Below are positions 8,111 through 16,138 of a stretch of 64,000 nucleotides of DNA, in pieces. Position 1 is the stretch's first letter; every line of letters starts with the position of its first letter. The notes beneath the pieces were generated by a model. That model was not told the DNA's origin and did not search any database. It worked only from the letters and a program-made list of their open reading frames with translations. Source of the stretch: Nodosilinea nodulosa PCC 7104 (GTDB lineage: Bacteria > Cyanobacteriota > Cyanobacteriia > Phormidesmidales > Phormidesmidaceae); the NCBI RefSeq assembly GCF_000309385.1, contig NZ_JH976538.1, positions 728,600 to 792,599 of the forward strand, read 5' to 3'. Made by a program: the position numbers and the translations under genes.

Positions 8111-9699
8111 TGCCCGTTCGCAGTTGGCGAGTTCATAATTTCAAGGCTCGTCACTATGCTGAACGATCGAAAGGGCTATTTACAAGTCAAGAAGCGCTCG
8201 ACGCAAGAGAAGATCTAGACAAATTCATTGAGTATGTGAGCGGGCACAAGGTCGCTCATTGCCACATGAAACGGTGGTCAGAGGCCTGGGCCACTGGCCG
8301 AGATAATGTGTTGCTCAAGAAAATTGCTGGGCCAAATGAATCGATCCTTGCTCCGCGAGGATCGGCCAAGTCTACTCGGGTAGCGTACTTTTTGGCCTGG
8401 ACCATTGGACACAATCCGGCAATTCCGATCATCTACTTGTCCTACAAGTCAGACATTGCCTGTTCCCGCTCAAGGGTTATTCAGCGAATCATTGAAAGCC
8501 CCAAGTATCAAGAGGTTTTCCCGTGGATACGACCCAACAAAAAGCGATGGAATCAGTCAGAGTGGGAAATTGATAAAGCCTTTGCTGGGGTATCAAATCT
8601 TGAACAAGACTATACCCTGTATGCGGTTGGGATCGACGGGGGTATTGTCTCCAAACGATCGTGGCTCATCGTCGTAGATGATCCGATCAAAAACCGTGAG
8701 TCAATCGAAAATCCAGACATTCGGGAGAAAATTTCTAATAACTGGCGAGATGCAGCCAAACCTACCTTGGTCCCTGGTGGTCGAATGCTGTCAATCGGAA
8801 CCAGATTCAGGCCGGATGATATTCATGCCACCGACTTTAACAAGGAAAACGGTTGGAATATCATCGAGCAGCAGGCCATTATTACCGACGAAGACGGGCA
8901 GGAGTCAAGCTACTGGGAAGAACGGTTTCCCTATCGGTCCCAGATCGTTAATGAATTCGGAGACGAAATCGAGGGTCTTTACGAGATGCGGGAGAAGGAC
9001 CCGGTTTCGTTCTCCTTCCAGTATCAGAACGTGGTCGTTCACTTGTCGAACATTGCCATCAATCCAGATTGGATCGTCTACACCTCGGTCATTCCCAAAG
9101 ACCCGTTCAAGTATGGCCTTGGCCTGGACCTGTCCGGTGCAGCCCGTGAGCGAAACGACTTCACCGCCATGGTCCTCGGCAGCCTAGAGCGCACCATGGA
9201 AGAACGCAGGCGGAAAGTGAGGGATAGGCTAACCATCCTCGAAGCGGTGCGCGGCAGATGGCCAGGAAACCTCGACAAGATCGATAAAATTCTTGAGCTG
9301 TGCGTTGAATGGGGAATCATCTTCGAGACAGATAGCGAAGAGTATCCCTATCAGCCAAATGAAAACAAAGGCCTAACTGTCTTTGCTGAAGCTGTTCAGT
9401 ACCAGGTCAGCTTTCAATATGACTGGAAGCGAATCATTGAAGGAAAGTACAAGTTGTGGAATTTGAGTTGTAAGGGAGTCAAGGTAAAGGGTGACAAAGA
9501 TCTACGATTGAAATCAGTTACGGGTGTTTTTCAGGATGGTCTTATAAAATTTAATGAGTATCGAGACATGAGCCGGTTGGTCACTGAACTAACAAATCAC
9601 GGTGCTACCGACAACGATGATTTAGAAGATGCCTTTGTGCATCTGGTCAGAGGAATGGTTAAGTACAGGCCTATCACTACTGGAGAACAAGAGGAATGA
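8110..9699 (+). CDS. terL: Terminase large subunit (packaging ATPase and nuclease)
   Basis: This 529-residue protein has the size and architecture of tailed-phage large terminases. It powers DNA translocation into the prohead through the portal and cuts the concatemer. Walker A is APRGSAKST at residues 81-89. Walker B with the catalytic acidic pair is WLIVVDD at 185-191. A coupling motif is SIGTRF at 228-233. The RNase H-like nuclease begins at YGLGLDLSGA (Asp340), and late acidic residues lie in DNDDLEDAF near 503-511. It sits between a probable small terminase and the portal gene, as expected, and overlaps the next gene by 4 bp. Confidence 0.93.
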   Translation: MPVRSWRVHNFKARHYAERSKGLFTSQEALDAREDLDKFIEYVSGHKVAHCHMKRWSEAWATGRDNVLLKKIAGPNESILAPRGSAKSTRVAYFLAWTIGHNPAIPIIYLSYKSDIACSRSRVIQRIIESPKYQEVFPWIRPNKKRWNQSEWEIDKAFAGVSNLEQDYTLYAVGIDGGIVSKRSWLIVVDDPIKNRESIENPDIREKISNNWRDAAKPTLVPGGRMLSIGTRFRPDDIHATDFNKENGWNIIEQQAIITDEDGQESSYWEERFPYRSQIVNEFGDEIEGLYEMREKDPVSFSFQYQNVVVHLSNIAINPDWIVYTSVIPKDPFKYGLGLDLSGAARERNDFTAMVLGSLERTMEERRRKVRDRLTILEAVRGRWPGNLDKIDKILELCVEWGIIFETDSEEYPYQPNENKGLTVFAEAVQYQVSFQYDWKRIIEGKYKLWNLSCKGVKVKGDKDLRLKSVTGVFQDGLIKFNEYRDMSRLVTELTNHGATDNDDLEDAFVHLVRGMVKYRPITTGEQEE

Positions 9700-10061
9700 T
9701 CGGCGGAAAAAGAATGCTCGATGGTTTGTATTCGATCGCTAGCAAGGCCCCACCAGAAGGCATGAGAGGGTTAGGAGGGACAGCACTTGCTGATAAAACA
9801 CTGCTGGCCATGATGGCAGAAGGGCATGTCAAACCAGCCTTTGCTGGCCCAGCACTTGGCAGTGCAGCAAACTTTGCAGGCAGTGCGCTGATGTCTACTC
9901 CTGGCGGGATGGCCATGGGCATAGGGGCCACCCTGGGCGCACAGTCGATTTTGGACGAACTTGCAAAATCTAAGGCTCGTCAGCAAATGGAGGCTACGGC
10001 TCAGCTGAACCCGGCCAACATGGGAGCCACTGGAATGCCCCCTGAGATGATGTTCATGTGA
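9696..10061 (+). CDS. Small Gly/Ala/Met-rich protein, possibly membrane-active
   Basis: This 121-residue protein starts 4 bp inside the end of the terminase gene (ATGA overlap). The middle (about 45-90) is an uncharged Gly/Ala/Met/Ser stretch such as GPALGSAANFAGSALMSTPG, followed by a short charged helix and a polar tail. It resembles the segment in the proteins at 10900, 18559 and 19230. No family is recognised. It may be a membrane-interacting virion component. Confidence 0.62.
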   Translation: MIGGKRMLDGLYSIASKAPPEGMRGLGGTALADKTLLAMMAEGHVKPAFAGPALGSAANFAGSALMSTPGGMAMGIGATLGAQSILDELAKSKARQQMEATAQLNPANMGATGMPPEMMFM

Positions 10062-10567
10062 TGGTCTACGACATTGCGGATTGCCTGAGACAGGTTTTTG
10101 CTGATCTGTGGAAGATGGAATTTTTGGCCTACTCGATTCACTGGAATCTGAAAGATTGCCCGTTCCTGGCCGTTCACCAGTGGACTCAGGGCATCTACGA
10201 ATCCCTTGCCGAATTGAAAGATGAAACGGCTGAAAGGATTCGGCAGCTCGACAGCTATCCACTGGGTAGCTTGAGCGAAATTGCTCAGTGGTCATCGGTC
10301 ATCGACATTCCTCTTCCGTGCGAGAAGGACATAGCGATTCCATTGTTCATCAATAACCTGGAAAAGGTGATTGATATCTGCAATACCTGCGCAAAAATCT
10401 GCCAGGACCAAAACGATTTTGTGTCGTTGGACCTGTTGACCAGGTTGCTCAAGGTCTATCAGAAAAATCGGTGGATGGCAAAAAGTCAAATGAGTCAGGA
10501 GGCTCCGATCAGTGGAACAGCAGGCAGAGATTATCGCCTACAAAGTGACGGACCCGCTACGGTATAA
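10061..10567 (+). CDS. Dps-like ferritin protein
   Basis: Counted from ATG 10061 (GTG 10058 is also possible), this 168-residue protein carries the ligand pattern of Dps mini-ferritins: His27 in HWN, His39, Asp54 in LKDETAER and Glu58. The spacings of 12, 15 and 4 are exactly those of the inter-subunit ferroxidase site of Dps. YPLG at 66-69 matches the turn that follows in the family. Dps dodecamers oxidise and store iron and often shield DNA. The gene lies between the terminase and portal genes with overlapping starts and stops, so it is expressed with the virion genes and may be packaged or protect DNA during assembly (inference). The C-terminal tail is longer than needed for the fold. Confidence 0.8.
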   Translation: MVYDIADCLRQVFADLWKMEFLAYSIHWNLKDCPFLAVHQWTQGIYESLAELKDETAERIRQLDSYPLGSLSEIAQWSSVIDIPLPCEKDIAIPLFINNLEKVIDICNTCAKICQDQNDFVSLDLLTRLLKVYQKNRWMAKSQMSQEAPISGTAGRDYRLQSDGPATV

Positions 10568-10910
10568 CGAGGCCTGGTATCAGTTCGAGTGGAAGGGGCC
10601 AATAACAAAGCCAGCTATCATGGATCGCATGTTCTATGAGGCTGTTCAGCATCAACTACCTTGGCCTGTTGAGGCGATCCCAATTGGTGAATATCCTTTG
10701 GACCTGCGAGTTAAAATCATTCGGCTCGACACGGGCCTTAATGGTTATGCCTGGAATCGGCTTTTGAACGACGCAGAAAGGCTTAGGCTATTTTCAGAAC
10801 GACTCATAGCAAGGTTCGTGCTGATGGCTCAGGTGTGGGGCCTCGCCTATGTACCTCCATACGAGATGCCAAGAATCTTTCATCTAGGGAAAAAGCGAAA
10901 TGAATCCTGA
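10512..10910 (+). CDS. Phage protein of unknown function
   Basis: This 132-residue protein starts at GTG 10512 and overlaps the end of the Dps-like gene by 56 bp in another frame; the overlap with the next gene is 11 bp. It is rich in aromatic and hydrophobic residues (for example YEAVQHQLPWPVEAIP) and has no Cys or obvious membrane helix. I do not recognise the family. The location just upstream of the portal gene suggests a head or neck role. A later start is possible, which would shrink the overlap with the ferritin tail. Confidence 0.6.
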   Translation: MEQQAEIIAYKVTDPLRYNEAWYQFEWKGPITKPAIMDRMFYEAVQHQLPWPVEAIPIGEYPLDLRVKIIRLDTGLNGYAWNRLLNDAERLRLFSERLIARFVLMAQVWGLAYVPPYEMPRIFHLGKKRNES

Positions 10911-11277
10911 TTTTCTGAAACGTACCGCAATCGGTTCCCTGATCGCTGGGACAGACTCAGGCTATGACATTTTGATGTATGGCAGAGATGCCGATCCTGA
11001 GACACAGGCCCAGATCAAAAATACAGCCATCCTTGGCGGCATTGGCGGCCTGGGCGGCAACTTTGCTGGGCAAGGCCTGTCCAGCGTTTTTGGCCTTACA
11101 GGTAGTGGGAAGGCCGGGGCAGTTGGCGATATTTTGTCGGCTGGGATGGGCCTCGGCGGATCTATTTTGGGTGGCTTGGTTGGAGGGAAGGTAACTAAAA
11201 AGCAGGCACAAGATCTGGAAAGCCAATTACAATTGATTCCATATCAGCCTGAATTTGACTATGCCCAAATCAATTAA
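10900..11277 (+). CDS. Gly-rich hydrophobic virion-type protein
   Basis: The protein has 125 residues. From about residue 45 to 105 it is almost wholly Gly, Ala, Leu, Ser and Val (for example LGGIGGLGGNFAGQGLSSVF, then GAGLGGSILGGLVGG-like sequence), which could insert in membranes. The ends are polar. It overlaps the portal gene by 23 bp. Together with the proteins from 9696, 18559 and 19230 it forms a recurrent small Gly-rich class in this phage. Function unknown. Confidence 0.62.
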   Translation: MNPDFLKRTAIGSLIAGTDSGYDILMYGRDADPETQAQIKNTAILGGIGGLGGNFAGQGLSSVFGLTGSGKAGAVGDILSAGMGLGGSILGGLVGGKVTKKQAQDLESQLQLIPYQPEFDYAQIN

Positions 11278-13600
11278 AGAAATCGTTGAAGCCGCCTTAA
11301 CAAAAGACGGTGGTAATACCTCTGAAACGATGATCGTCTCAAACCATCTGGCCCAGATGGTCCTTTTTGGTATTAGAAAAGGGGTTGAGTTTTACCCTCA
11401 AATCGACGTAGACGATGAACGGCAGAACTTTATCAATGGCCTGATCAAGCGGAATCGGATCGATCTATACCTGCAATCAATCTGGGAATTGTTTGTAGGG
11501 ACAGGGGCGATCCTCTTTTATTTAAGGCCCCAGGGCAATACCTACGATATTCACTGGTATAAAAAAGATCAGTTCTTTCCGTACTACAAAGAAGGTGGCC
11601 GAGAATTAGAAAAAGTTGTAATTACTTATTCCTACAAGGTTCAGTCAAATCTGACCAACCTTGAGCAAGAGAAGTGGGTCAGGCTGACTATAACAACCGA
11701 TGAAATTAGGCAAAGCGAGTTTGAAAATAATCCCGGTCTACTTGATATTCACGGTGTTGTAGGGAATGAAAACGTTTGCAAAAATACGCTGGGCATCATT
11801 CCGTGCGTGATCATAGACAATAACCCAACGGCCCTAGGCCAGCGTGGGACAAATGACTTTGACTGGCTGGGGGGCCAGATTGAGGCCCATGACAAAATGG
11901 CAGGGGCCATCAACAAGAACATTGAGTTTTTCGGTAATCCAAGCCTGGTGACAACCCGTAGCCACCAAGAGGTAACCGAGTCGGTCATGGACAATAGAGT
12001 GCCACGCACTGTATCAAGTGGCGCTGCTTTCACAAACCAGCACGTTGCCTCAACCTACAAATATGATCCCAGTTCCTTAGAGGCCTCTGGCAGCAAGATC
12101 CGTAAGGTAATAGGCAACGTCGAGGCTGATGAACGGTTTGGCTTTATTCAGCCAAATGCCATTTCTGGGGACCAGAACCGCTGGGCCATGCAGTTCTCGG
12201 AAATGATCCGTACTGCAATGGGCGGGGTGGATGAGCTGGGCATCAGCTCGGGGGCAACGGCCTTTGAGATCAAGAGTCTCTATGGACGGGCCGCATCTAC
12301 AGCCGACCGAAAAAGCATTGCGCTTTACGACTATGGCCTGTGTGAGCTATTCAAGCTAGCGATCGCCGCCGAGGAGTTTTTGTATGAACGCAGTTTTGAG
12401 GCAGCGATTGGCTGGGATGTTGAAAAGAATGGGCCAATAAGTGGTCAGTTCATCAACTTCTATCTGGACGGAGGGCAAGACCCGAAGGGCAAAGAAATAA
12501 AGCCAAACCCTGAACCACCAGGCCTGGTCGGTTTGCGGCCTCGCGGAGACAGGGCCGTGCTCTGGAGGTATAAGGGGCCAGTCTTTGAAGATGGCCCAAT
12601 CGACCTTCAGCAAAAATCGATCCTGGCCAGAAATCTGGCTGAGGAAGGTTTTGATACCATCTCGCAAATGCAAATCCTTTTCCCGGATAAAACCGAAAAA
12701 GAGATTGACAAAATGTTGGGTGGTGTGCCTTTCCGGCGCATATCTAATACACTTGGAATAGTTCAAAGTTCGATTGGTTTAATTGGACAGTTATCACAAA
12801 CACCGGACCCACTAAATCCAGCAATGCCACTGGTCGCCAGATACGGGCAATTCGTGGATCAGATGGTTTTTATTCTCTTTCAGAAAATGTTGACGGAACT
12901 AAGTAGAGGCCAGACTAATGACCGAATCGTATACGATCCCGAGCCAAGTCCCTTCGGCGCAACCAGTGGCATCCCCTCCGATTCAGGCGCAGGGACAGGG
13001 GCCGGTTGGCTATCCCCAGGGCCAGCAGGGCAATTACCCTATGCAGTACCCTACGCAGGGTGGGGCAGCATTAATGCCCCAGCCCTCCCTCCAGGGGCAC
13101 CAATGGCAGGCCCAGCCGACCAGCAACGTAGTCCAAATGTTCCCACAGGGGCCGCAGGCGTCGCCCCAGGTTCCCCAGGCTATGCCTCCGGGTTACTCGA
13201 CCCAACCCTCTATGGGCCAGCCGGGTTCCCCAATGCCGTTCCAGCAAATGGGCAACTACAATCAGCAGCCCCAGGTGCAGCCCCAGGGCCAGGGCAACGA
13301 TGGGAACTTTTTGGCGCAGGCTCTCAACAAAACGTTGGACCTGCTGGCCAGCCCGGTACGGCTCCCCTTCCAGAGTTCGTCCGGCCAATCCCAAGCCCAG
13401 GGGCAACCGTACAGTCAGAGTCAGCAAGGCTTGCCGCAATTCAGCAGCAGCAGCCTTGGAGTGCCAATCAGCAGCCCGTCTATGGGGAATCAGACCTGGC
13501 AAGGCAGCCAGGGTTACTCGCCCAACTCTTCCCAACCTTCGCAGCAGCAGCCGGGGCAATCAAGCCTGCCTCTAAGCGGGGTGCAAAGAACAAGCGCTGA
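11255..13600 (+). CDS. Portal protein, with long low-complexity C-terminal extension
   Basis: The frame has 781 codons. Residues 1 to about 550 resemble a tailed-phage portal subunit, the ring through which DNA is packaged: a helical N-terminus, a beta-rich wing (about 90-170), a central helical region with FGNPS and SGATAFEIKSLYG-type segments, and a clip/stem region. It follows the large terminase as usual. From about residue 553 the sequence becomes Pro/Gly/Ala-rich and overlaps the next gene in a different frame for 683 nt. Typical portals end near residue 450-600, so the tail could be a genuine extension or a frame kept open by the composition of the scaffold gene. The start may be ATG 11255 or 11261. 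Confidence 0.78.
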   Translation: MTMPKSIKEIVEAALTKDGGNTSETMIVSNHLAQMVLFGIRKGVEFYPQIDVDDERQNFINGLIKRNRIDLYLQSIWELFVGTGAILFYLRPQGNTYDIHWYKKDQFFPYYKEGGRELEKVVITYSYKVQSNLTNLEQEKWVRLTITTDEIRQSEFENNPGLLDIHGVVGNENVCKNTLGIIPCVIIDNNPTALGQRGTNDFDWLGGQIEAHDKMAGAINKNIEFFGNPSLVTTRSHQEVTESVMDNRVPRTVSSGAAFTNQHVASTYKYDPSSLEASGSKIRKVIGNVEADERFGFIQPNAISGDQNRWAMQFSEMIRTAMGGVDELGISSGATAFEIKSLYGRAASTADRKSIALYDYGLCELFKLAIAAEEFLYERSFEAAIGWDVEKNGPISGQFINFYLDGGQDPKGKEIKPNPEPPGLVGLRPRGDRAVLWRYKGPVFEDGPIDLQQKSILARNLAEEGFDTISQMQILFPDKTEKEIDKMLGGVPFRRISNTLGIVQSSIGLIGQLSQTPDPLNPAMPLVARYGQFVDQMVFILFQKMLTELSRGQTNDRIVYDPEPSPFGATSGIPSDSGAGTGAGWLSPGPAGQLPYAVPYAGWGSINAPALPPGAPMAGPADQQRSPNVPTGAAGVAPGSPGYASGLLDPTLYGPAGFPNAVPANGQLQSAAPGAAPGPGQRWELFGAGSQQNVGPAGQPGTAPLPEFVRPIPSPGATVQSESARLAAIQQQQPWSANQQPVYGESDLARQPGLLAQLFPTFAAAAGAIKPASKRGAKNKR

Positions 13601-14162
13601 TTACCCCTCGGCAGCCGAGCTACAGGCAGCTGGCTACACCATTGATGGAGTAAACCAGTTTGCCGTTGAAGTGGAACACGCCCTAGTCAAAACAGCTGTT
13701 GCCCTCGACCAGGCCAACAATGAAATCACGGCTATTCGAGGCCTGATGACAAACCCTGACCGACTCTCTCAGTACACGCTAGAGTTCTTCGGTCCTAATG
13801 GCCCCTATCCGATCGAAGAGGCACGAGCAGCACGGGCACAACGGGACCAGATGGCTCAGCAGGCCCAGTACCAGCAGCAGATGCAGATGCAACAGCAGCA
13901 GCCGCAGATGCCTGGGTTTATGGACCCCCGAGTTCGGCCCGACGGTTCCGGCCTCGATAGCTCCTATGCTCGGCAGGTAGATCCGATCGGTGTTGCAAGG
14001 CCAAACTTCCCGGCTCCCCCGGTGGGCCAAACTGCGACCCCCCGAGACCTGCAAGTCCTGGGCCAGGTGTTTAGCCAGAACCCTCAAAACGCCTATGAGA
14101 TCATCGACCAATTGGAACGGTCGGGAGCATTTCGCGGAGCCGTTTTGGCAGTAGACAGCTAG
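12918..14162 (+). CDS. Pro/Gln-rich head scaffold-like protein
   Basis: The protein has 414 residues. The first 225 are low complexity (Pro, Gln, Gly, Ser, Met) and overlap the portal frame. Residues about 226-310 are a normal soluble helical domain (it begins TSADYPSAAELQAAGYTIDG). Then comes a Gln/Met run (about 320-335) and a short helical C-terminus. Position between portal and major capsid genes, solubility, and a compact C-terminal domain after a disordered region fit a scaffolding or minor head protein. A terminator follows 28 bp after the stop, which closes the operon. The C-terminal half is unique to this frame and is the firmest part. Confidence 0.68.
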   Translation: MTESYTIPSQVPSAQPVASPPIQAQGQGPVGYPQGQQGNYPMQYPTQGGAALMPQPSLQGHQWQAQPTSNVVQMFPQGPQASPQVPQAMPPGYSTQPSMGQPGSPMPFQQMGNYNQQPQVQPQGQGNDGNFLAQALNKTLDLLASPVRLPFQSSSGQSQAQGQPYSQSQQGLPQFSSSSLGVPISSPSMGNQTWQGSQGYSPNSSQPSQQQPGQSSLPLSGVQRTSADYPSAAELQAAGYTIDGVNQFAVEVEHALVKTAVALDQANNEITAIRGLMTNPDRLSQYTLEFFGPNGPYPIEEARAARAQRDQMAQQAQYQQQMQMQQQQPQMPGFMDPRVRPDGSGLDSSYARQVDPIGVARPNFPAPPVGQTATPRDLQVLGQVFSQNPQNAYEIIDQLERSGAFRGAVLAVDS

Positions 14163-14190
14163 TACAATATAATTAGTGAGAAGGAAATCC

Positions 14191-14214
14191 AGGGCCTTTT
14201 ATAGGCCCTTTTTT
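14191..14214 (+). terminator. Rho-independent terminator after the portal/scaffold operon
   Basis: A perfect 6-bp stem, AGGGCC (14191-14196) and GGCCCT (14204-14209), encloses a 7-nt A/T loop and is followed by six T. It stands 28 bp after the scaffold stop, so it would end the first virion transcript. The next frame starts 3 bp downstream. Confidence 0.75.
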
Positions 14215-14216
14215 GT

Positions 14217-14516
14217 ATGCATATATCAGTTGATGTTGATGAACTATTGCTTACATTTTCGGCAGCTCATGCCACTGAGACTAATTACGGTGGCATATAC
14301 CCAAAAGCAACAGGTCAAGTGATAGACGGAAAAGATTGTGTTTGCTACATGATTGAGCACGGAGAAAACTTGCTTTGGACAATAGACAAAGCAGAAGAAG
14401 TGGAAAGACGGACCAAAAGCTATCAGGAAATGACAGGCCTGAAACCGTCTGAGGCGGCTTTAATAGTGTCAAAAGATGGCTTTGATTTTATGCCAAAAGC
14501 TGACCTGCAAATTTGA
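14217..14516 (+). CDS. Small protein of unknown function after terminator
   Basis: This 99-residue protein has normal soluble composition and a Cys pair (DCVCYM). Its ATG is 3 bp beyond the terminator T-run, so it needs read-through or a separate promoter; an AT-rich stretch at 14162-14180 (tacaatataatta) might serve. Its end overlaps the convergent metallopeptidase gene by 29 bp. No family is recognised. A later start is possible. Confidence 0.5.
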   Translation: MHISVDVDELLLTFSAAHATETNYGGIYPKATGQVIDGKDCVCYMIEHGENLLWTIDKAEEVERRTKSYQEMTGLKPSEAALIVSKDGFDFMPKADLQI

Positions 14517-15552
14517 CAGTATTCCTGATTTGATTTTGCAAATCAGGTGAATTAAAGTACTCAATGACATTGCCAGTTGGTCCGTAGCTTCCACTGTAAC
14601 TATTGGGGACATTGCCCCCTAGGAAGTTCAAAGACCTGAGATAGTGAACCTTTTTGGCCATTTCAGAATCAGGCAAAACCTGGCGAAGCAAACCGTAGCC
14701 AATTGGCTCTGCATGGATTTCAGCGATTCGATCTGAGGTTGAATTGACGATACCTTGCTTGCCAAACGTTCCTGCAACGGTGTGAGCTGGCATACTAAGT
14801 GCATGGCCAAGTTCATGAGCCAGAGTGCCAGCAAATTTCAGCGTGGGAGTATCTGGCTTATTCTGAATATAGATGCCACGGGTTCGACCGCTGGGGGCAG
14901 TTATAGATGCAAATCCGTTGACATACTTTGCCCTTTCTAGGTCAATTTGCTTTGCTGATTCTCGATTGTAAGCATTTAGAAATTCTTCAGGATCTAAGCG
15001 CTTAACTGGAATGCCTTGTTGTTCAGCAAAGTTTTGAAGCCGAGAGAATGCGTAATTTCCCTGAGCATTATACTCTGGTGAGTTGATCGAAGAGTCGTAG
15101 GCAAGTCGTTCCCATTCGCCATTAAACGGATCTTCTAAGTGCTGGGGTAGACGTAACCCTAATTTGGTTAGATAGTCAGGAGGGGCCGCATCAAATTTAA
15201 GCTGATTGAGAGTGTCATAGGCAACTGGGGAAAGCTCAGTCGCATCTTTTCCTCGATAACGATAAAGGACTTCTTCGACGTTCGGCCTCCCCAGAAGATG
15301 ATCTATGAGGCCTGTATTTGTTGAATTATCCTGAAACGTGATCGCCTGGACGGGGGTTCGTTGTTCAACCCTGTCATTTATCGCAGGGTCAAACCTCATC
15401 CGGCTTTCGATGGTCGGCTTGGATTGTAAAACTTGAGCGTTCTGCGACTGAATCCACTCTTCCGCCTGGGCTGCTTTGTCGATGGGAACTCTAACCGTTG
15501 CCAGGTCAGACAAAGCTGGGTAGGCGTATCTACTAAGAGTGAAATTATCCAT
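14488..15552 (-). CDS. Putative zinc metallopeptidase (HEXXH, gluzincin-like)
   Basis: The protein has 354 residues. A zinc-binding catalytic motif lies in TLAHELGHAL: His246, Glu247 and His250. Downstream, IAEIHAE (277-282) offers Glu278 or Glu282 as the third ligand, as in gluzincins. There is no signal peptide. The N-terminal 240 residues are not recognised and may be a pro- or targeting region. The gene lies on the opposite strand between the scaffold and the major capsid gene, where many phages keep a head-maturation protease, but those are normally not HEXXH enzymes and not inverted. Substrate unknown; a virion, lysis or anti-host role is possible. Confidence 0.72.
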   Translation of the reverse strand: MDNFTLSRYAYPALSDLATVRVPIDKAAQAEEWIQSQNAQVLQSKPTIESRMRFDPAINDRVEQRTPVQAITFQDNSTNTGLIDHLLGRPNVEEVLYRYRGKDATELSPVAYDTLNQLKFDAAPPDYLTKLGLRLPQHLEDPFNGEWERLAYDSSINSPEYNAQGNYAFSRLQNFAEQQGIPVKRLDPEEFLNAYNRESAKQIDLERAKYVNGFASITAPSGRTRGIYIQNKPDTPTLKFAGTLAHELGHALSMPAHTVAGTFGKQGIVNSTSDRIAEIHAEPIGYGLLRQVLPDSEMAKKVHYLRSLNFLGGNVPNSYSGSYGPTGNVIEYFNSPDLQNQIRNTVKFAGQLLA

Positions 15553-15570
15553 AGCCCCAAAAATTAGAGT

Positions 15571-15600
15571 CCCCCTTTTCCGCCGAAGCTTCCAAGGGGG
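15571..15600 (-). terminator. Possible weak terminator or 5' UTR hairpin
   Basis: An inverted repeat CCCCCTT (15571-15577) and AAGGGGG (15594-15600) encloses a 16-nt loop. On the leftward strand it is followed by an A/T-rich stretch with five T. It sits between the 119-residue gene and the metallopeptidase gene, so it may separate them or act in the leader of the latter. Confidence 0.35.
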
Positions 15601-15633
15601 TAGTAGGCTCCCATCCAGAATTATAGAGACATT

Positions 15634-15993
15634 CTAGGATTTTGGAACAACAGAGCAAGCAGATATTCTCCTGACCTTTGCAGCTGGAACCCGCGAGGCA
15701 AGAATACGGCTGTTCGAAGAAATGGTTCCAGCAGAGTTGGGCTTTTTGATGGTATAAAAAACGTCGCCATTTGGCTGTAGGTGGACATTACCTATCAGGC
15801 CTTCTACGTAGACCTGTGCTCCGGCCTTCATTACGGTAGCCTCGACCGGATCTTGATATGCAAGAAAATCGGCCAAATAGCTTTGCTTGAGATCCGCGAT
15901 TTGCTCATTGATTCGAGAAATGGCGGCATTTAGCCTTGCAAGCTCAGCAGCAAACACACTGGACTTTGATTTTTCCAAAATTGATTCTGGCAT
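15634..15993 (-). CDS. Small phage protein with coiled-coil N-terminus
   Basis: This is a 119-residue protein. Residues about 10-45 form an amphipathic helix (AELARLNAAISRINEQIADL). The rest is beta-like with Gly and Asn. It is divergent from the major capsid gene, and 145 bp of A/T-rich DNA between them would hold both promoters. It is not recognised. Its placement beside the metallopeptidase on the same strand suggests joint expression. Confidence 0.58.
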   Translation of the reverse strand: MPESILEKSKSSVFAAELARLNAAISRINEQIADLKQSYLADFLAYQDPVEATVMKAGAQVYVEGLIGNVHLQPNGDVFYTIKKPNSAGTISSNSRILASRVPAAKVRRISACSVVPKS

Positions 15994-16035
15994 TGGGTTG
16001 AAGCAAATAATTACAATTTTATCAAACCAATAGAT

Positions 16036-16066
16036 TTGATAGCAATTAATAGTTTTTGGCTATACT
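16036..16066 (+). promoter_or_regulatory. Candidate promoter of the major capsid operon
   Basis: TTGATA (16036-16041) and TATACT (16061-16066) resemble -35 and -10 boxes, with a spacer of 19, longer than the optimal 17. They lie in the A/T-rich intergenic stretch before the capsid gene, with a GGAG at 16123-16126 ahead of ATG 16139. A highly expressed capsid gene after a terminated operon needs its own promoter. Confidence 0.4.
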
Positions 16067-16138
16067 TTGGCCAGTAGGTTCATATCTCCCAATAGTAGCG
16101 ACTCCCAATCGTTTTAACTTTTGGAGACATGACAAGGT

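Noticed and set aside
13071..13559. Leftward 162-residue frame in the portal/scaffold overlap
   Set aside because: It is an Arg/Leu-rich antisense product of Gln/Pro-rich coding DNA with no context of its own.
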